A stretch of DNA of 64,000 nt, from positions 620,001-684,000 of the forward strand of contig NZ_WXUB01000002.1 of the NCBI RefSeq assembly GCF_011799805.1, in the 5' to 3' direction. Position 1 is the first letter of the stretch; every line of letters begins with the position of its first letter. The translations under genes and the position numbers were made by a program. The notes below the pieces were generated by a model. That model was not told where the DNA came from and searched no databases. It saw only the letters and a program-made list of their open reading frames with translations. The DNA comes from Maribellus sediminis (GTDB lineage: Bacteria > Bacteroidota > Bacteroidia > Bacteroidales > Prolixibacteraceae). Below are positions 10,856-23,006 of this stretch, piece by piece.

Positions 10856-12805
10856 TTAGTTCACGATTAATGCTCCGCCATTTTCCGGAATCGACAATTT
10901 AATCTCCTGATTCCTGTTAAGTTCGATAGTTTCAAGTTTACCGCTCAAACCGGCATCGTCGCTATATATCCTGCAGCTGCTTCCGGCAGCTATCATTGGC
11001 AGTTTTACAGTTAACTCCAGGGGTTCTTTCTGTGCGTTAATACCAGCCACATACCAGGTATCACCGTGCCTGCGCGCCAGTACAACATATTTTCCGGGAT
11101 AACCGTCGATAAAACGTACATCGTCCCAGGTAGTGGGTACTTCTTTCAAAAAATCGATGGCCCATGCAGGGGCATCAGTAAGGTTGTTGGGCGCCAATGC
11201 AAAATGCTGCACTGCACTTTGAAACAAAACAGCTGTTGCCAGAGCATAAACATCTGAAGTCAGTCGTTTCGTTCCTCTTCCCGGCGTATTGTTCGCATTG
11301 TAAAACTCGTTGAGGGCGCTTCCGCCAAAATCCATGCTACCAACAGCATTACGGATAAAGGGATGCAAACAGCCGTTTAACGCTTCAAGGTCGCAGCTTC
11401 GTTGACCGAAATGCAGGTTTTCGCTGGCACGAACAGCTTCGGCAGAGGCAAAGTTCGGAAACATGCGTTCCCAGCCACGTGGTAGAGTACAACCATGAAA
11501 AACGACCAACAGCCCGTAGTCATTGGCATCGTATAAAATGTCTTCGTACACCTTCATGGTTACCTGTTTGTCGCCACCAAAAAAATCGACTTTTATACCA
11601 CGAATTCCAATACTTTGCATCCAGGCCATTTCTTTGCGGCGATTTATGGGATTGTCCATAATACCGCGTGGTCCCTGAGGAGCATCGTTCCAGTAACCGT
11701 TTGAGTTGTACCACAAATACAAGGCAACGTCTTTAGAGGCAGCGTACTGTGCCAGTTCCTCAATTTTATCGCGGCCAATCTGTGTATCCCACAATGCATC
11801 CACCAAAACGGTTTCAAATCCCATGGCTGCGCTAAAATCAATGTATTCTTTTTGAACGTCAAAAGTTGTAGCACCGTCCATTTTTATGATCCAGCTCCAA
11901 CTGCCGCTTCCATATTTGTATTCTTGAGAAGCTTCGTAAAGTGGCTCCACAACATCAAAAGGAATCGTTGTTTCAACAATCGGAGCCAGTGTTTCGCCCA
12001 CGGTAATGGTTCGCCATGGAGTAAATCCCGGCAAAGGAATTCCGGCAGTGTTTGTACCGTTGCCATTATTCTCTTCAGCCAGCGGGTAGGCTATTGAATA
12101 AGATTTGTCTTCGTTTCCCACCAGTCGGCTGGCACAATAACGGCTATCAACTCCTGTTTCAGATATCAACACCCAACCGGCATCGTTCACCTTAAACAAA
12201 CACGGGAAGGTGTAGCCAAATCCCCAGCCATTTTTTCCCATTTCGTCGTCAAGCGTATAATCGGTTTCGTAGCTCGGGGCAGTGCGGGCAAAACCGGTCA
12301 TAGGCTTCATCTGCGGACACATAAAGGTTGTTGTTCCCTCCGGAAAAACAAAACCTGTTGATTCGTTATTTACCACACACGAACGGGTATCTCTTCGCTG
12401 ATGAACCTTGTAACGAAATGCAATATTGTTGTTACTCACCCTGAAAATGATATCCATAACAGGCCGGTTACCCTTTTGGAAAGAAAAAACAGCTTCGTTT
12501 GCCTGATAGTCTACCTTGCTTTTTTTTATGTTTCGAAGTTCGTACGAATCTTTTACCTCATTTCTTTCGATGTTTTCTGCCAGGGTCAAGTCCTTGCTGA
12601 AATCGCCAATATTGGTTTCAATTCCAAGAGGCGATGATTCAATGAAATTCTTTCCATTTAAAGTAACACTGTATACCGGCAATCCGTTTTCAATGTTCAC
12701 AGAAACATTCAGTTTTCCGTCAGGACTTGAGACCTCCTGAATTTGTGCTTTCAATTGGGAAAAACTAAAAATCAGAAACAGCGAGATAATGCTTATTTTA
12801 TTCAT
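10856..12805 (-). CDS. GH97 retaining-type alpha-galactosidase-like enzyme
   Basis: A 649-residue exported enzyme starting MNKISIIS with signal peptide cleavage near LKAQ (about 20). GH97 splits into inverting alpha-glucosidases and retaining alpha-galactosidases. Here KVDFFGGDKQ places the retaining nucleophile at D407, and E462 in RASEN lies 55 residues later, the same spacing as D415/E470 of the Bacteroides retaining enzyme. Probable role: removal of terminal alpha-galactose from side chains. The frame extends upstream to 12898 only through a residue run without a signal peptide, so I chose the ATG at 12805. It is the first gene after a 268-bp gap with promoter-like features and probably heads the GH97, GH67, GH9, GH43, GH95, GH8, GH51 transcript. 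Confidence 0.9.
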   Translation of the reverse strand: MNKISIISLFLIFSFSQLKAQIQEVSSPDGKLNVSVNIENGLPVYSVTLNGKNFIESSPLGIETNIGDFSKDLTLAENIERNEVKDSYELRNIKKSKVDYQANEAVFSFQKGNRPVMDIIFRVSNNNIAFRYKVHQRRDTRSCVVNNESTGFVFPEGTTTFMCPQMKPMTGFARTAPSYETDYTLDDEMGKNGWGFGYTFPCLFKVNDAGWVLISETGVDSRYCASRLVGNEDKSYSIAYPLAEENNGNGTNTAGIPLPGFTPWRTITVGETLAPIVETTIPFDVVEPLYEASQEYKYGSGSWSWIIKMDGATTFDVQKEYIDFSAAMGFETVLVDALWDTQIGRDKIEELAQYAASKDVALYLWYNSNGYWNDAPQGPRGIMDNPINRRKEMAWMQSIGIRGIKVDFFGGDKQVTMKVYEDILYDANDYGLLVVFHGCTLPRGWERMFPNFASAEAVRASENLHFGQRSCDLEALNGCLHPFIRNAVGSMDFGGSALNEFYNANNTPGRGTKRLTSDVYALATAVLFQSAVQHFALAPNNLTDAPAWAIDFLKEVPTTWDDVRFIDGYPGKYVVLARRHGDTWYVAGINAQKEPLELTVKLPMIAAGSSCRIYSDDAGLSGKLETIELNRNQEIKLSIPENGGALIVN

Positions 12806-12850
12806 ATAATTAGGTTTAATGCAGTTTAAAAAAAATTTAAAGGCCCCACC

Positions 12851-12881
12851 GGGCTTCGTCTTTATTACGAAATAAAAGCCC
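12851..12881 (-). other. Hairpin-capable segment in the putative GH97 5' leader
   Basis: On the minus strand GGGC (12881-12878) can pair with GCCC (12854-12851), and TTCGT with ACGAA inside it, leaving a short A-rich loop and a bulge of about six bases on one side. It stands out as GC-rich within an A/T-rich leader. It could stabilise the message or be accidental; no known riboswitch resembles it. Confidence 0.3.
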
Positions 12882-12901
12882 ACAGAAACCGACACCATTT
12901 A

Positions 12902-12909
12902 CAAATTTA
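12902..12909 (-). promoter_or_regulatory. Candidate -7 promoter element upstream of GH97
   Basis: The minus strand reads TAAATTTG, a match to the Bacteroidota -7 consensus TAnnTTTG. It would place a start site near 12895 and leave a leader of about 90 nt before the GH97 ATG. No TTTG-type -33 element is found 19-21 bp upstream, so the promoter would depend on an activator if real. Confidence 0.35.
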
Positions 12910-12939
12910 AAATTACCCATGATCACTTACTTTTATTTC

Positions 12940-12970
12940 CCATTTTAGACATTCTAATTACCATTTTAGA
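12940..12970 (-). promoter_or_regulatory. Two 10-bp direct repeats, candidate activator site
   Basis: The plus strand carries CCATTTTAGA at 12940-12949 and again, identically, at 12961-12970. Start-to-start spacing is 21 bp, two helical turns, so a dimeric protein could bind one face. The repeats lie about 45-75 bp upstream of the start site inferred from the -7-like box, the usual place for AraC or hybrid two-component regulators. Function is inferred only from position and symmetry. Confidence 0.4.
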
Positions 12971-13073
12971 TATTAATTGGCAAAAATGTCAAAAAGAAGC
13001 AAGCTCAACTTACTGGAATTCAACATACAGTGAAACATGAGTAATTTATTTACCAGGACATTTCAGTAGCCTA

Positions 13074-13964
13074 TTAATTTTTGAATTCAAATTTCCAGTC
13101 AGGATCGTTACACAACTCGCAGTCGTCGCCTACAAACATTTTTGATGCTTCTTTGTCGCCTTTCATCTGCCACTGGTACCAGGCGGTTGCCACTTTTGCA
13201 AATTCGCCGCCATGTGGCTCACGATAGGTTCCGCCATGGCCCACATCCAAATTTGCCACATATACCGGCACATGGTTTATACGTTTGTAGTCGTCCATTC
13301 CGTTATTGTAGGCAATATCCGTTTCGCCTCCCAAAAGGTAGAGCGTAGGCGTATGTAACTTTTTCAGGTCGTCTTTTACCAAAGCCGGCATTCCCGGCAT
13401 ACCTCCGCCCGGAGTTGGTAAAACACCGCTGTTGCACACCACCACAGTTGTTACACGTGGGTCGGGTGCCATTTCAAGGGTTTGCAGCCCTCCACACGAC
13501 ATTCCGCTTACGGCGATGTTTTCCACATCTACTTTTTTGTAATACGGACTGTTTTTGTCGCTGTTTTGCGCGATAGCCCAATCAATGGCATCGGTTAATT
13601 GCGACGATTGCGAACGGCCACCGCCACGCTCTCCTTCTGCCGGCATAGGGCCAATGGCAATCACTAAAAATCCGTGCGACGCTACTTCGTTCAGAAAGTT
13701 AACATGTTCCCAGGGCGAGTTGGCACAAGCTCCGTTTCCCCAGGCAATAACAGGCAATTTGCTTTTCTTGCCAAAAACGCTTAAATCCTGTGGACGGAAA
13801 ACAGTGTGTGTAGCCAACGAAGGCTCAGAAATCATAATGGCTTTGTATTCGCCGGTTCCGCCGTCTTCAACCACTCGCGAAGCACTTTCCTGTGCTGTAA
13901 GCTGATTGGCAAACACTGCCGCCAATGCAATTAGTAAAAATAAAACTCGGTGTATTTTCTTCAT
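13074..13964 (-). CDS. Secreted alpha/beta hydrolase, putative esterase
   Basis: A 296-residue exported protein (signal peptide ending LTAQ, residue 25). It has an alpha/beta hydrolase fold with a plausible triad: S156 in the elbow GMSCG, D216 in GGETDIAY and H243 in DVGHGG. WGNGACANS (about 75-83) probably forms the oxyanion loop. Cysteines at 80, 157 and 177 and a CELC pair near the C-terminus (in GDDCELCND) could form disulfides in the periplasm. I do not recognise a CAZy esterase family. Next to a type-B carboxylesterase and six CE1 enzymes, an acyl (acetyl or hydroxycinnamoyl) esterase is the reasonable inference. It is the last gene before the 268-bp gap and probably ends the esterase transcript. 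Confidence 0.75.
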   Translation of the reverse strand: MKKIHRVLFLLIALAAVFANQLTAQESASRVVEDGGTGEYKAIMISEPSLATHTVFRPQDLSVFGKKSKLPVIAWGNGACANSPWEHVNFLNEVASHGFLVIAIGPMPAEGERGGGRSQSSQLTDAIDWAIAQNSDKNSPYYKKVDVENIAVSGMSCGGLQTLEMAPDPRVTTVVVCNSGVLPTPGGGMPGMPALVKDDLKKLHTPTLYLLGGETDIAYNNGMDDYKRINHVPVYVANLDVGHGGTYREPHGGEFAKVATAWYQWQMKGDKEASKMFVGDDCELCNDPDWKFEFKN

Positions 13965-13997
13965 TTTAATTCTGATTTATAATTTATACTTCTATAA

Positions 13998-15563
13998 TTA
14001 TTCCAGGCTATTTACCCATTCTTCGCCTTCGGGCGAACGTCGCCACTCAAAGTACTCGTTGAGCACCTCTAACGACGCTGCACTTGGCACCTCACCCACA
14101 AATGGTGTTGCCCCTTTTAAGTACATCACATCCGGATTTTCGTTGCTGAAAACCGGCCATTCCGGAACTCCTTCACCATTGGGATCGCCATATTTTGCAA
14201 AGTTGGTCCAGTAATCAACCATTACTTCCGAAAGTGCAAGGTCTGACTCATTCTCATGTTTATCTTCGGGCTTCAGTCCAAACACAAAGGCAACATCCTG
14301 CCCATGTGGCGAACCATAACCGTAACGAGGCGAATCTTCAGGATAATCGGGGTGCTGATCGAAATAGTACAAATACACATCCGATTGTCCGGTTTCCGAT
14401 TGCAAACGCGCCCAACTCCAGGTATGCCAGCCAAAAGCGGCATCGCGCGACAGGTCGCGTGCGGTTTTAGGAACCGTGTTTTCACCTGCCGGATAAGCTT
14501 CAATCAGTTTGTCGGCAAATTTTCCGTATCGTGCTCTTACCCCGGCATAATATTGTTCGGGATCTTTTTCGCGCGAGAAACTTGCTCCCTCATCCGAATT
14601 GTACCCGATAAGCACAGGCACATCGTTGTATTTTCCTTCTTCGTAAAGTTTATACTGATCGTCGGGGATTACATAACCATCAACAATTGGCCAACCTCCG
14701 GCCATTCCGAAACCACTTGGCACTTCGTCGGCATCCAAAGCACGAAGTTCGGCCAAACTGGAAACGCCTGCTTTTTGCATGTACTCCACGCCATCGGCTT
14801 CTGCCTTTTCCAGTGTTTTCATGTTTTCGCCCGGGAAAGTTCTTGGACGGGTTGGCCCAAACGAACCTCCACTTTGCGAAATGGCTCCGCTAAAAAGACC
14901 TTTTCCCAAAGGCGAGGCACACAACATACTTACAGAAATACCTCCGGCTGATTCGCCAAAGATGGTAACTTTCGAAGGATCGCCACCAAAAGCGGCAATG
15001 TTATCCTGTATCCATTGCAAACCGGCAATCTGGTCGAGAATTCCGTAGTTTCCAGAAACATGATTTGGGCTTTCGGCACTCAATTCGGGGTGCGCCAAAA
15101 AGCCAAACTGATTTACGCGGTATGCAACACTTACCAAAACAACTCCCTCTTTTGCCAATATGGTTCCATCGTAGTACGAAGTTGCGCCGCCGCTAAAACC
15201 TCCGCCGTAAATCCACACCAGCACAGGCAGTTTTTCTTCGGCCGACATTGCCGGAGTCCAGATGTTCAGGTACAAACAGTCCTCGCTTATTCCAGCAGGA
15301 GGATTACCCCCTTGCATAGGAGAAGGCCCAAATTCTTTGGTTTCTTTTACTCCCTCCCACTTTTCTGCAGGTTGTGGTGCTTTCCAACGCAAATCACCTA
15401 CCGGAGGCGCTGCAAACGGCACGCCTTTAAAAACCCGAAGCCCATCTTCGATGGTTCCTTCTACAATTCCCTGTTCAACTTTTACCTGCTCGGGCGGAAG
15501 CTGAGAACAAGCATTCGTTAAAACAATGATTGCGAATGCAATTAAATAGAATGTTTTTTTCAT
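13998..15563 (-). CDS. Type-B carboxylesterase (CE10-like), lipoprotein
   Basis: A 521-residue member of the carboxylesterase/para-nitrobenzyl esterase family. A lipobox (TNAC, Cys19) indicates lipid anchoring. The triad is S205 in GESAGG, E325 in NSDEGAS and H420 in SPHGQD, with the oxyanion hole at YGGGF (about 119-123). SEDCLYLNIWTP (about 93-104) is the family signature. Members hydrolyse many carboxylic esters. Here, among seven CE1 enzymes, it may remove acetyl or feruloyl groups or process released aromatic esters, but that is inferred from context. It precedes the alpha/beta hydrolase by 33 bp and follows a 109-bp gap that contains an inverted repeat. Confidence 0.9.
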   Translation of the reverse strand: MKKTFYLIAFAIIVLTNACSQLPPEQVKVEQGIVEGTIEDGLRVFKGVPFAAPPVGDLRWKAPQPAEKWEGVKETKEFGPSPMQGGNPPAGISEDCLYLNIWTPAMSAEEKLPVLVWIYGGGFSGGATSYYDGTILAKEGVVLVSVAYRVNQFGFLAHPELSAESPNHVSGNYGILDQIAGLQWIQDNIAAFGGDPSKVTIFGESAGGISVSMLCASPLGKGLFSGAISQSGGSFGPTRPRTFPGENMKTLEKAEADGVEYMQKAGVSSLAELRALDADEVPSGFGMAGGWPIVDGYVIPDDQYKLYEEGKYNDVPVLIGYNSDEGASFSREKDPEQYYAGVRARYGKFADKLIEAYPAGENTVPKTARDLSRDAAFGWHTWSWARLQSETGQSDVYLYYFDQHPDYPEDSPRYGYGSPHGQDVAFVFGLKPEDKHENESDLALSEVMVDYWTNFAKYGDPNGEGVPEWPVFSNENPDVMYLKGATPFVGEVPSAASLEVLNEYFEWRRSPEGEEWVNSLE

Positions 15564-15608
15564 TATTGATAGCTATTAAATTTCAGTCTTTTAGTTTGTA
15601 TTATCAGA

Positions 15609-15653
15609 CTTCGACTACGCTCAGTCTGACTGTCACCCTGAGCGTAGTCGAAG
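15609..15653. repeat. 16-bp inverted repeat in a 109-bp gap
   Basis: A perfect inverted repeat of 16 bp (arms 15609-15624 and 15638-15653, CTTCGACTACGCTCAG and its complement) separated by 13 nt. It would form a strong hairpin in the transcript between the CE1 gene ending at 15673 and the carboxylesterase starting at 15563. There is no U-tract on the transcribed side, so it is not a classical terminator. The same arm sequence is, as I recall, a common dispersed intergenic repeat in Bacteroidota genomes. Confidence 0.75.
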
Positions 15654-15672
15654 GGTAATTATTATTTTTTCG

Positions 15673-16863
15673 CTATTTCCAGAGATTTGGCAGAAACCTG
15701 TAATACAACAAATGACGCCAGGTTGACCAATCGTGACCACCACTGCCGCCCACATAATATTCGTATTCGATGTTGTGATTGTCAAGTGCCTTACACAATC
15801 CATCAACCCGCCGGCTAAAAAATCCTTTGGCTTCTTCCGTTCCTTGTCCGATAAAAAGATAATCTACTTTGTCGTTTACCTTCGGATCATTCAGAAAGTG
15901 CGAAAGTGTAGTTTCGGCAGTTGCGTCACCAGCGCTAAGGATTCCAAAATTCGCAAACAAATCGAGCGAACGAAAACCGATAAACATACTGTGTCGTCCA
16001 CCCATCGACAAACCTGAAATGGCACGTCCTTTTGGATTTTGAATGGTGCTGTAACTTGCGTCAACCAATGGGATAACATGGTTACGCAGTTCTTTTTCAA
16101 AAATATCGAAAGTGAGTTCGGTATGCTGTGGATGATTCCGGTGAATCACCTGGTTGTTCGGAATGGCAATGATCATCGGTTCCGCTTTTCCTTCGGCCAG
16201 TAGATTATCCAAAATCAGGTTGGCACGTCCGTCGTAAATCCAGTTTGATGGCAATTCGCCGCTACCCCCCACAAGATAAAGCACCGGATATTTTTTAGAT
16301 GCATCATAACCCGGAGGTGTATACACATACATTTCGCGCTCGCCGTTGGTAACATCCGAATGATAAATGTGACGCGTAACGTTTCCGTGAGGTACGTTTT
16401 TGGCATCGTAATACGCCGGGCCGTCACCGTGCACAATCAACTGACTGTAAGGCGGCATGGCCGTAAAAGCAGCCATTGTATTGCTCGGATCGCAAATTTG
16501 CATGCCGTCAACATTAAAATGATAAGCATACATATCGGGTTTAAAAGGTCCCACGGTTACCGACCAAATTCCATCTTCTCCTTTTACTAGCGGAAGTGGC
16601 TCACGACCTCTGCCAAGCGCGGTAAGAATCGTTCCATCGGTAATTGTAACCACCTTGGCTTCGGGTGCTTTTAAGCGAAAAGTTACCGTATGGTCGTCGT
16701 GCACTTCGGGCGAATTTAAAGGCGCACTAAAAGGAATCAGTCCTTTGGTGTCCTTCTGCGGATTATAATCGAGATTAACATTGGCCTGCTGTGCTTGTGA
16801 AACTAACGGGCACACAAACAATGAAGCAACAAAAATTAGTAGTAGATTCTTTATTCGTTTCAT
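15673..16863 (-). CDS. CE1 esterase with N-terminal CBM48-like domain (array copy 1)
   Basis: Predicted acetylxylan or feruloyl esterase, 396 residues. A signal peptide ends near SQAQ (25). Residues about 45-150 are an E-set/CBM48-like Ig domain (VTFRLKAPEAKVV, then MYAYHFNVDG). The alpha/beta hydrolase domain follows, with S286 in GLSMGG, an acid residue in the GTEE turn, and H377 in GHDWSTWR. This is the most divergent of the six tandem copies: it lacks the [13 protein letters not shown] leader shared by copies 3-6, and has a hydrophobic proline-containing stretch (AAFTAMPPYS) near 131-140. It starts 18 bp after copy 2. CE1 covers acetyl, feruloyl and other acyl esterases; sequence alone does not decide. 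Confidence 0.9.
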   Translation of the reverse strand: MKRIKNLLLIFVASLFVCPLVSQAQQANVNLDYNPQKDTKGLIPFSAPLNSPEVHDDHTVTFRLKAPEAKVVTITDGTILTALGRGREPLPLVKGEDGIWSVTVGPFKPDMYAYHFNVDGMQICDPSNTMAAFTAMPPYSQLIVHGDGPAYYDAKNVPHGNVTRHIYHSDVTNGEREMYVYTPPGYDASKKYPVLYLVGGSGELPSNWIYDGRANLILDNLLAEGKAEPMIIAIPNNQVIHRNHPQHTELTFDIFEKELRNHVIPLVDASYSTIQNPKGRAISGLSMGGRHSMFIGFRSLDLFANFGILSAGDATAETTLSHFLNDPKVNDKVDYLFIGQGTEEAKGFFSRRVDGLCKALDNHNIEYEYYVGGSGGHDWSTWRHLLYYRFLPNLWK

Positions 16864-16881
16864 AATTTAGATTTTAGTTTT

Positions 16882-18054
16882 TTACTGAAATACTCTTGAT
16901 GCAAAATCGTGTAATGACTTTCGCCAAACCTGCCATTCATGGTCGCCGGGAAAAGAATTGAACTCCACATCCAGTCCGTTTTCGCGCATAGTTTTTACCG
17001 CTTTTTTGGTATGCTCAATACGCATGTCCTGCTCGCCACACGAAATATAGAATAAATCCAGGTTCTTATTGAATTTTTCGGACTCTGATAAAAGTCCCGG
17101 AATTTCTTTTTCGGCATCAAAACCACTTCCCGAAGTTCTGATTCCACCAAACAGCCCGGAACTAAATACACCAACAGAGCCAAAAAATTCAGGGCTTTCG
17201 AGGCCCACATAAAATGATTGCCCGCCTCCCATCGAGAGTCCGCAAATGGCACGATTTTTAGCATCCGTCAGTGTGCGGTAATTCTCATCGATAAACGGAA
17301 CAATATTTTTCGTCATTTCTTCTTTGAAAGGAGCCATTCCCTTACTGCTGTAGCCACCAAAACCTCCACCGGGTGCCCTAACATTTCCGTTGGAAATTAC
17401 CACGATCATTGGTTTGGCTTTTCCTTCGGCAATCAGGTTATCCAGTATAATGTCGGTTTTTCCCTGCACAGCCCAGCCGGTTTCATCTTCGCCACCACCG
17501 TGCTGAATATAAACCACCGGATATTTTTCGCGGGTATTATTATCGTAACCCGGAGGCGTATAAACAAACAGGTGCCTCCAGCTTTTGGTGTATTCCGAAT
17601 AATAGTATTTCGAACTTAAAGCGCCGTGCGGAACATCTTTAATTTCATAAAAATCAACTCCTTTTTCAGGAATTTCAATGGCGCTGGTCATTTTTCCGGT
17701 TCCGTAAAACGACTGGCTCGCCGGATCGGCAACCGGCACATCATCAATCACCAAAAAGTAATAATGAAAGCCGGGAACAATAGGCTCGGTTTGAACCGTC
17801 CATATTCCATCCGCACCTTTTTCCATGTCGTACTTTTTACCAAGGTCGATTTGCACTTTTTGGGCATTGGGCGCTTTTACCTGAAAAACCACCGAGTTAT
17901 CGGGCATAATGCACGGGCACTGGTTGGCGTTGTTATTGGTAGGTGCCGGAATGCCATATTCGGGCATTTGTGCCGAAACAAAACCAGCCAGCAAACAAAA
18001 CACCAGCAACAGCTTCGCTCGCCTGAAATCTGTTTTATTGAGTATATAGTTCAT
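16882..18054 (-). CDS. CE1 esterase with N-terminal CBM48-like domain (array copy 2)
   Basis: A 390-residue esterase with a signal peptide ending at VSAQ (29). The CBM48-like domain spans about 45-145 (VVFQVKAPNAQKVQ, GFHYYFLVIDD). The catalytic domain has S274 in GLSMGG, GEQD as the likely acid turn, and H372 in DHEWQVWR. The loop after the strand MIVVISNGN (about 216-224) is Gly-rich (APGGGFGGYSS) and unlike that of any sibling. A CPC pair at 46-48 precedes the CBM48-like domain. It is 10 bp downstream of copy 3, so tight co-transcription is likely. Likely substrate is an acyl group on xylan; which acyl group is not resolved. Confidence 0.9.
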   Translation of the reverse strand: MNYILNKTDFRRAKLLLVFCLLAGFVSAQMPEYGIPAPTNNNANQCPCIMPDNSVVFQVKAPNAQKVQIDLGKKYDMEKGADGIWTVQTEPIVPGFHYYFLVIDDVPVADPASQSFYGTGKMTSAIEIPEKGVDFYEIKDVPHGALSSKYYYSEYTKSWRHLFVYTPPGYDNNTREKYPVVYIQHGGGEDETGWAVQGKTDIILDNLIAEGKAKPMIVVISNGNVRAPGGGFGGYSSKGMAPFKEEMTKNIVPFIDENYRTLTDAKNRAICGLSMGGGQSFYVGLESPEFFGSVGVFSSGLFGGIRTSGSGFDAEKEIPGLLSESEKFNKNLDLFYISCGEQDMRIEHTKKAVKTMRENGLDVEFNSFPGDHEWQVWRKSLHDFASRVFQ

Positions 18055-18064
18055 TATTCAGTTT

Positions 18065-21771
<3,707 letters not shown>

Positions 21772-21781
21772 TTAAATGGTT

Positions 21782-22999
<1,218 letters not shown>

Positions 23000-23006
23000 T
23001 TATGTT

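Larger units (their letters stand above)
12806..13073. other. 268-bp intergenic region, probable transcription start region for the GH97 operon
   Basis: One of the two longest intergenic stretches lacking any coding-like ORF. Read on the minus strand toward GH97 it holds, in order, a 10-bp direct repeat (12970-12940), a TAAATTTG box (12909-12902) resembling the Bacteroidota -7 element TAnnTTTG, and a hairpin-capable GC-rich segment (12881-12851) in what would be the leader. No SusCD leader, riboswitch or small gene is recognisable. Confidence 0.5.

Noticed and set aside
12806-12898. N-terminal extension of GH97 to 12898
   Set aside because: The extension hides the signal peptide behind 31 residues and runs through the leader hairpin region. 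MNKISIIS at 12805 is a typical export start.
14256-14951. 231-codon open frame on the plus strand
   Set aside because: It is antisense to the carboxylesterase with the intact Ser-Glu-His triad. The product is rich in Cys, Arg and Phe without pattern, as expected for a shadow frame.
15609-15653. Classical rho-independent terminator
   Set aside because: The stem is strong but the transcribed strand lacks a run of U after it, so it is listed as a repeat instead.
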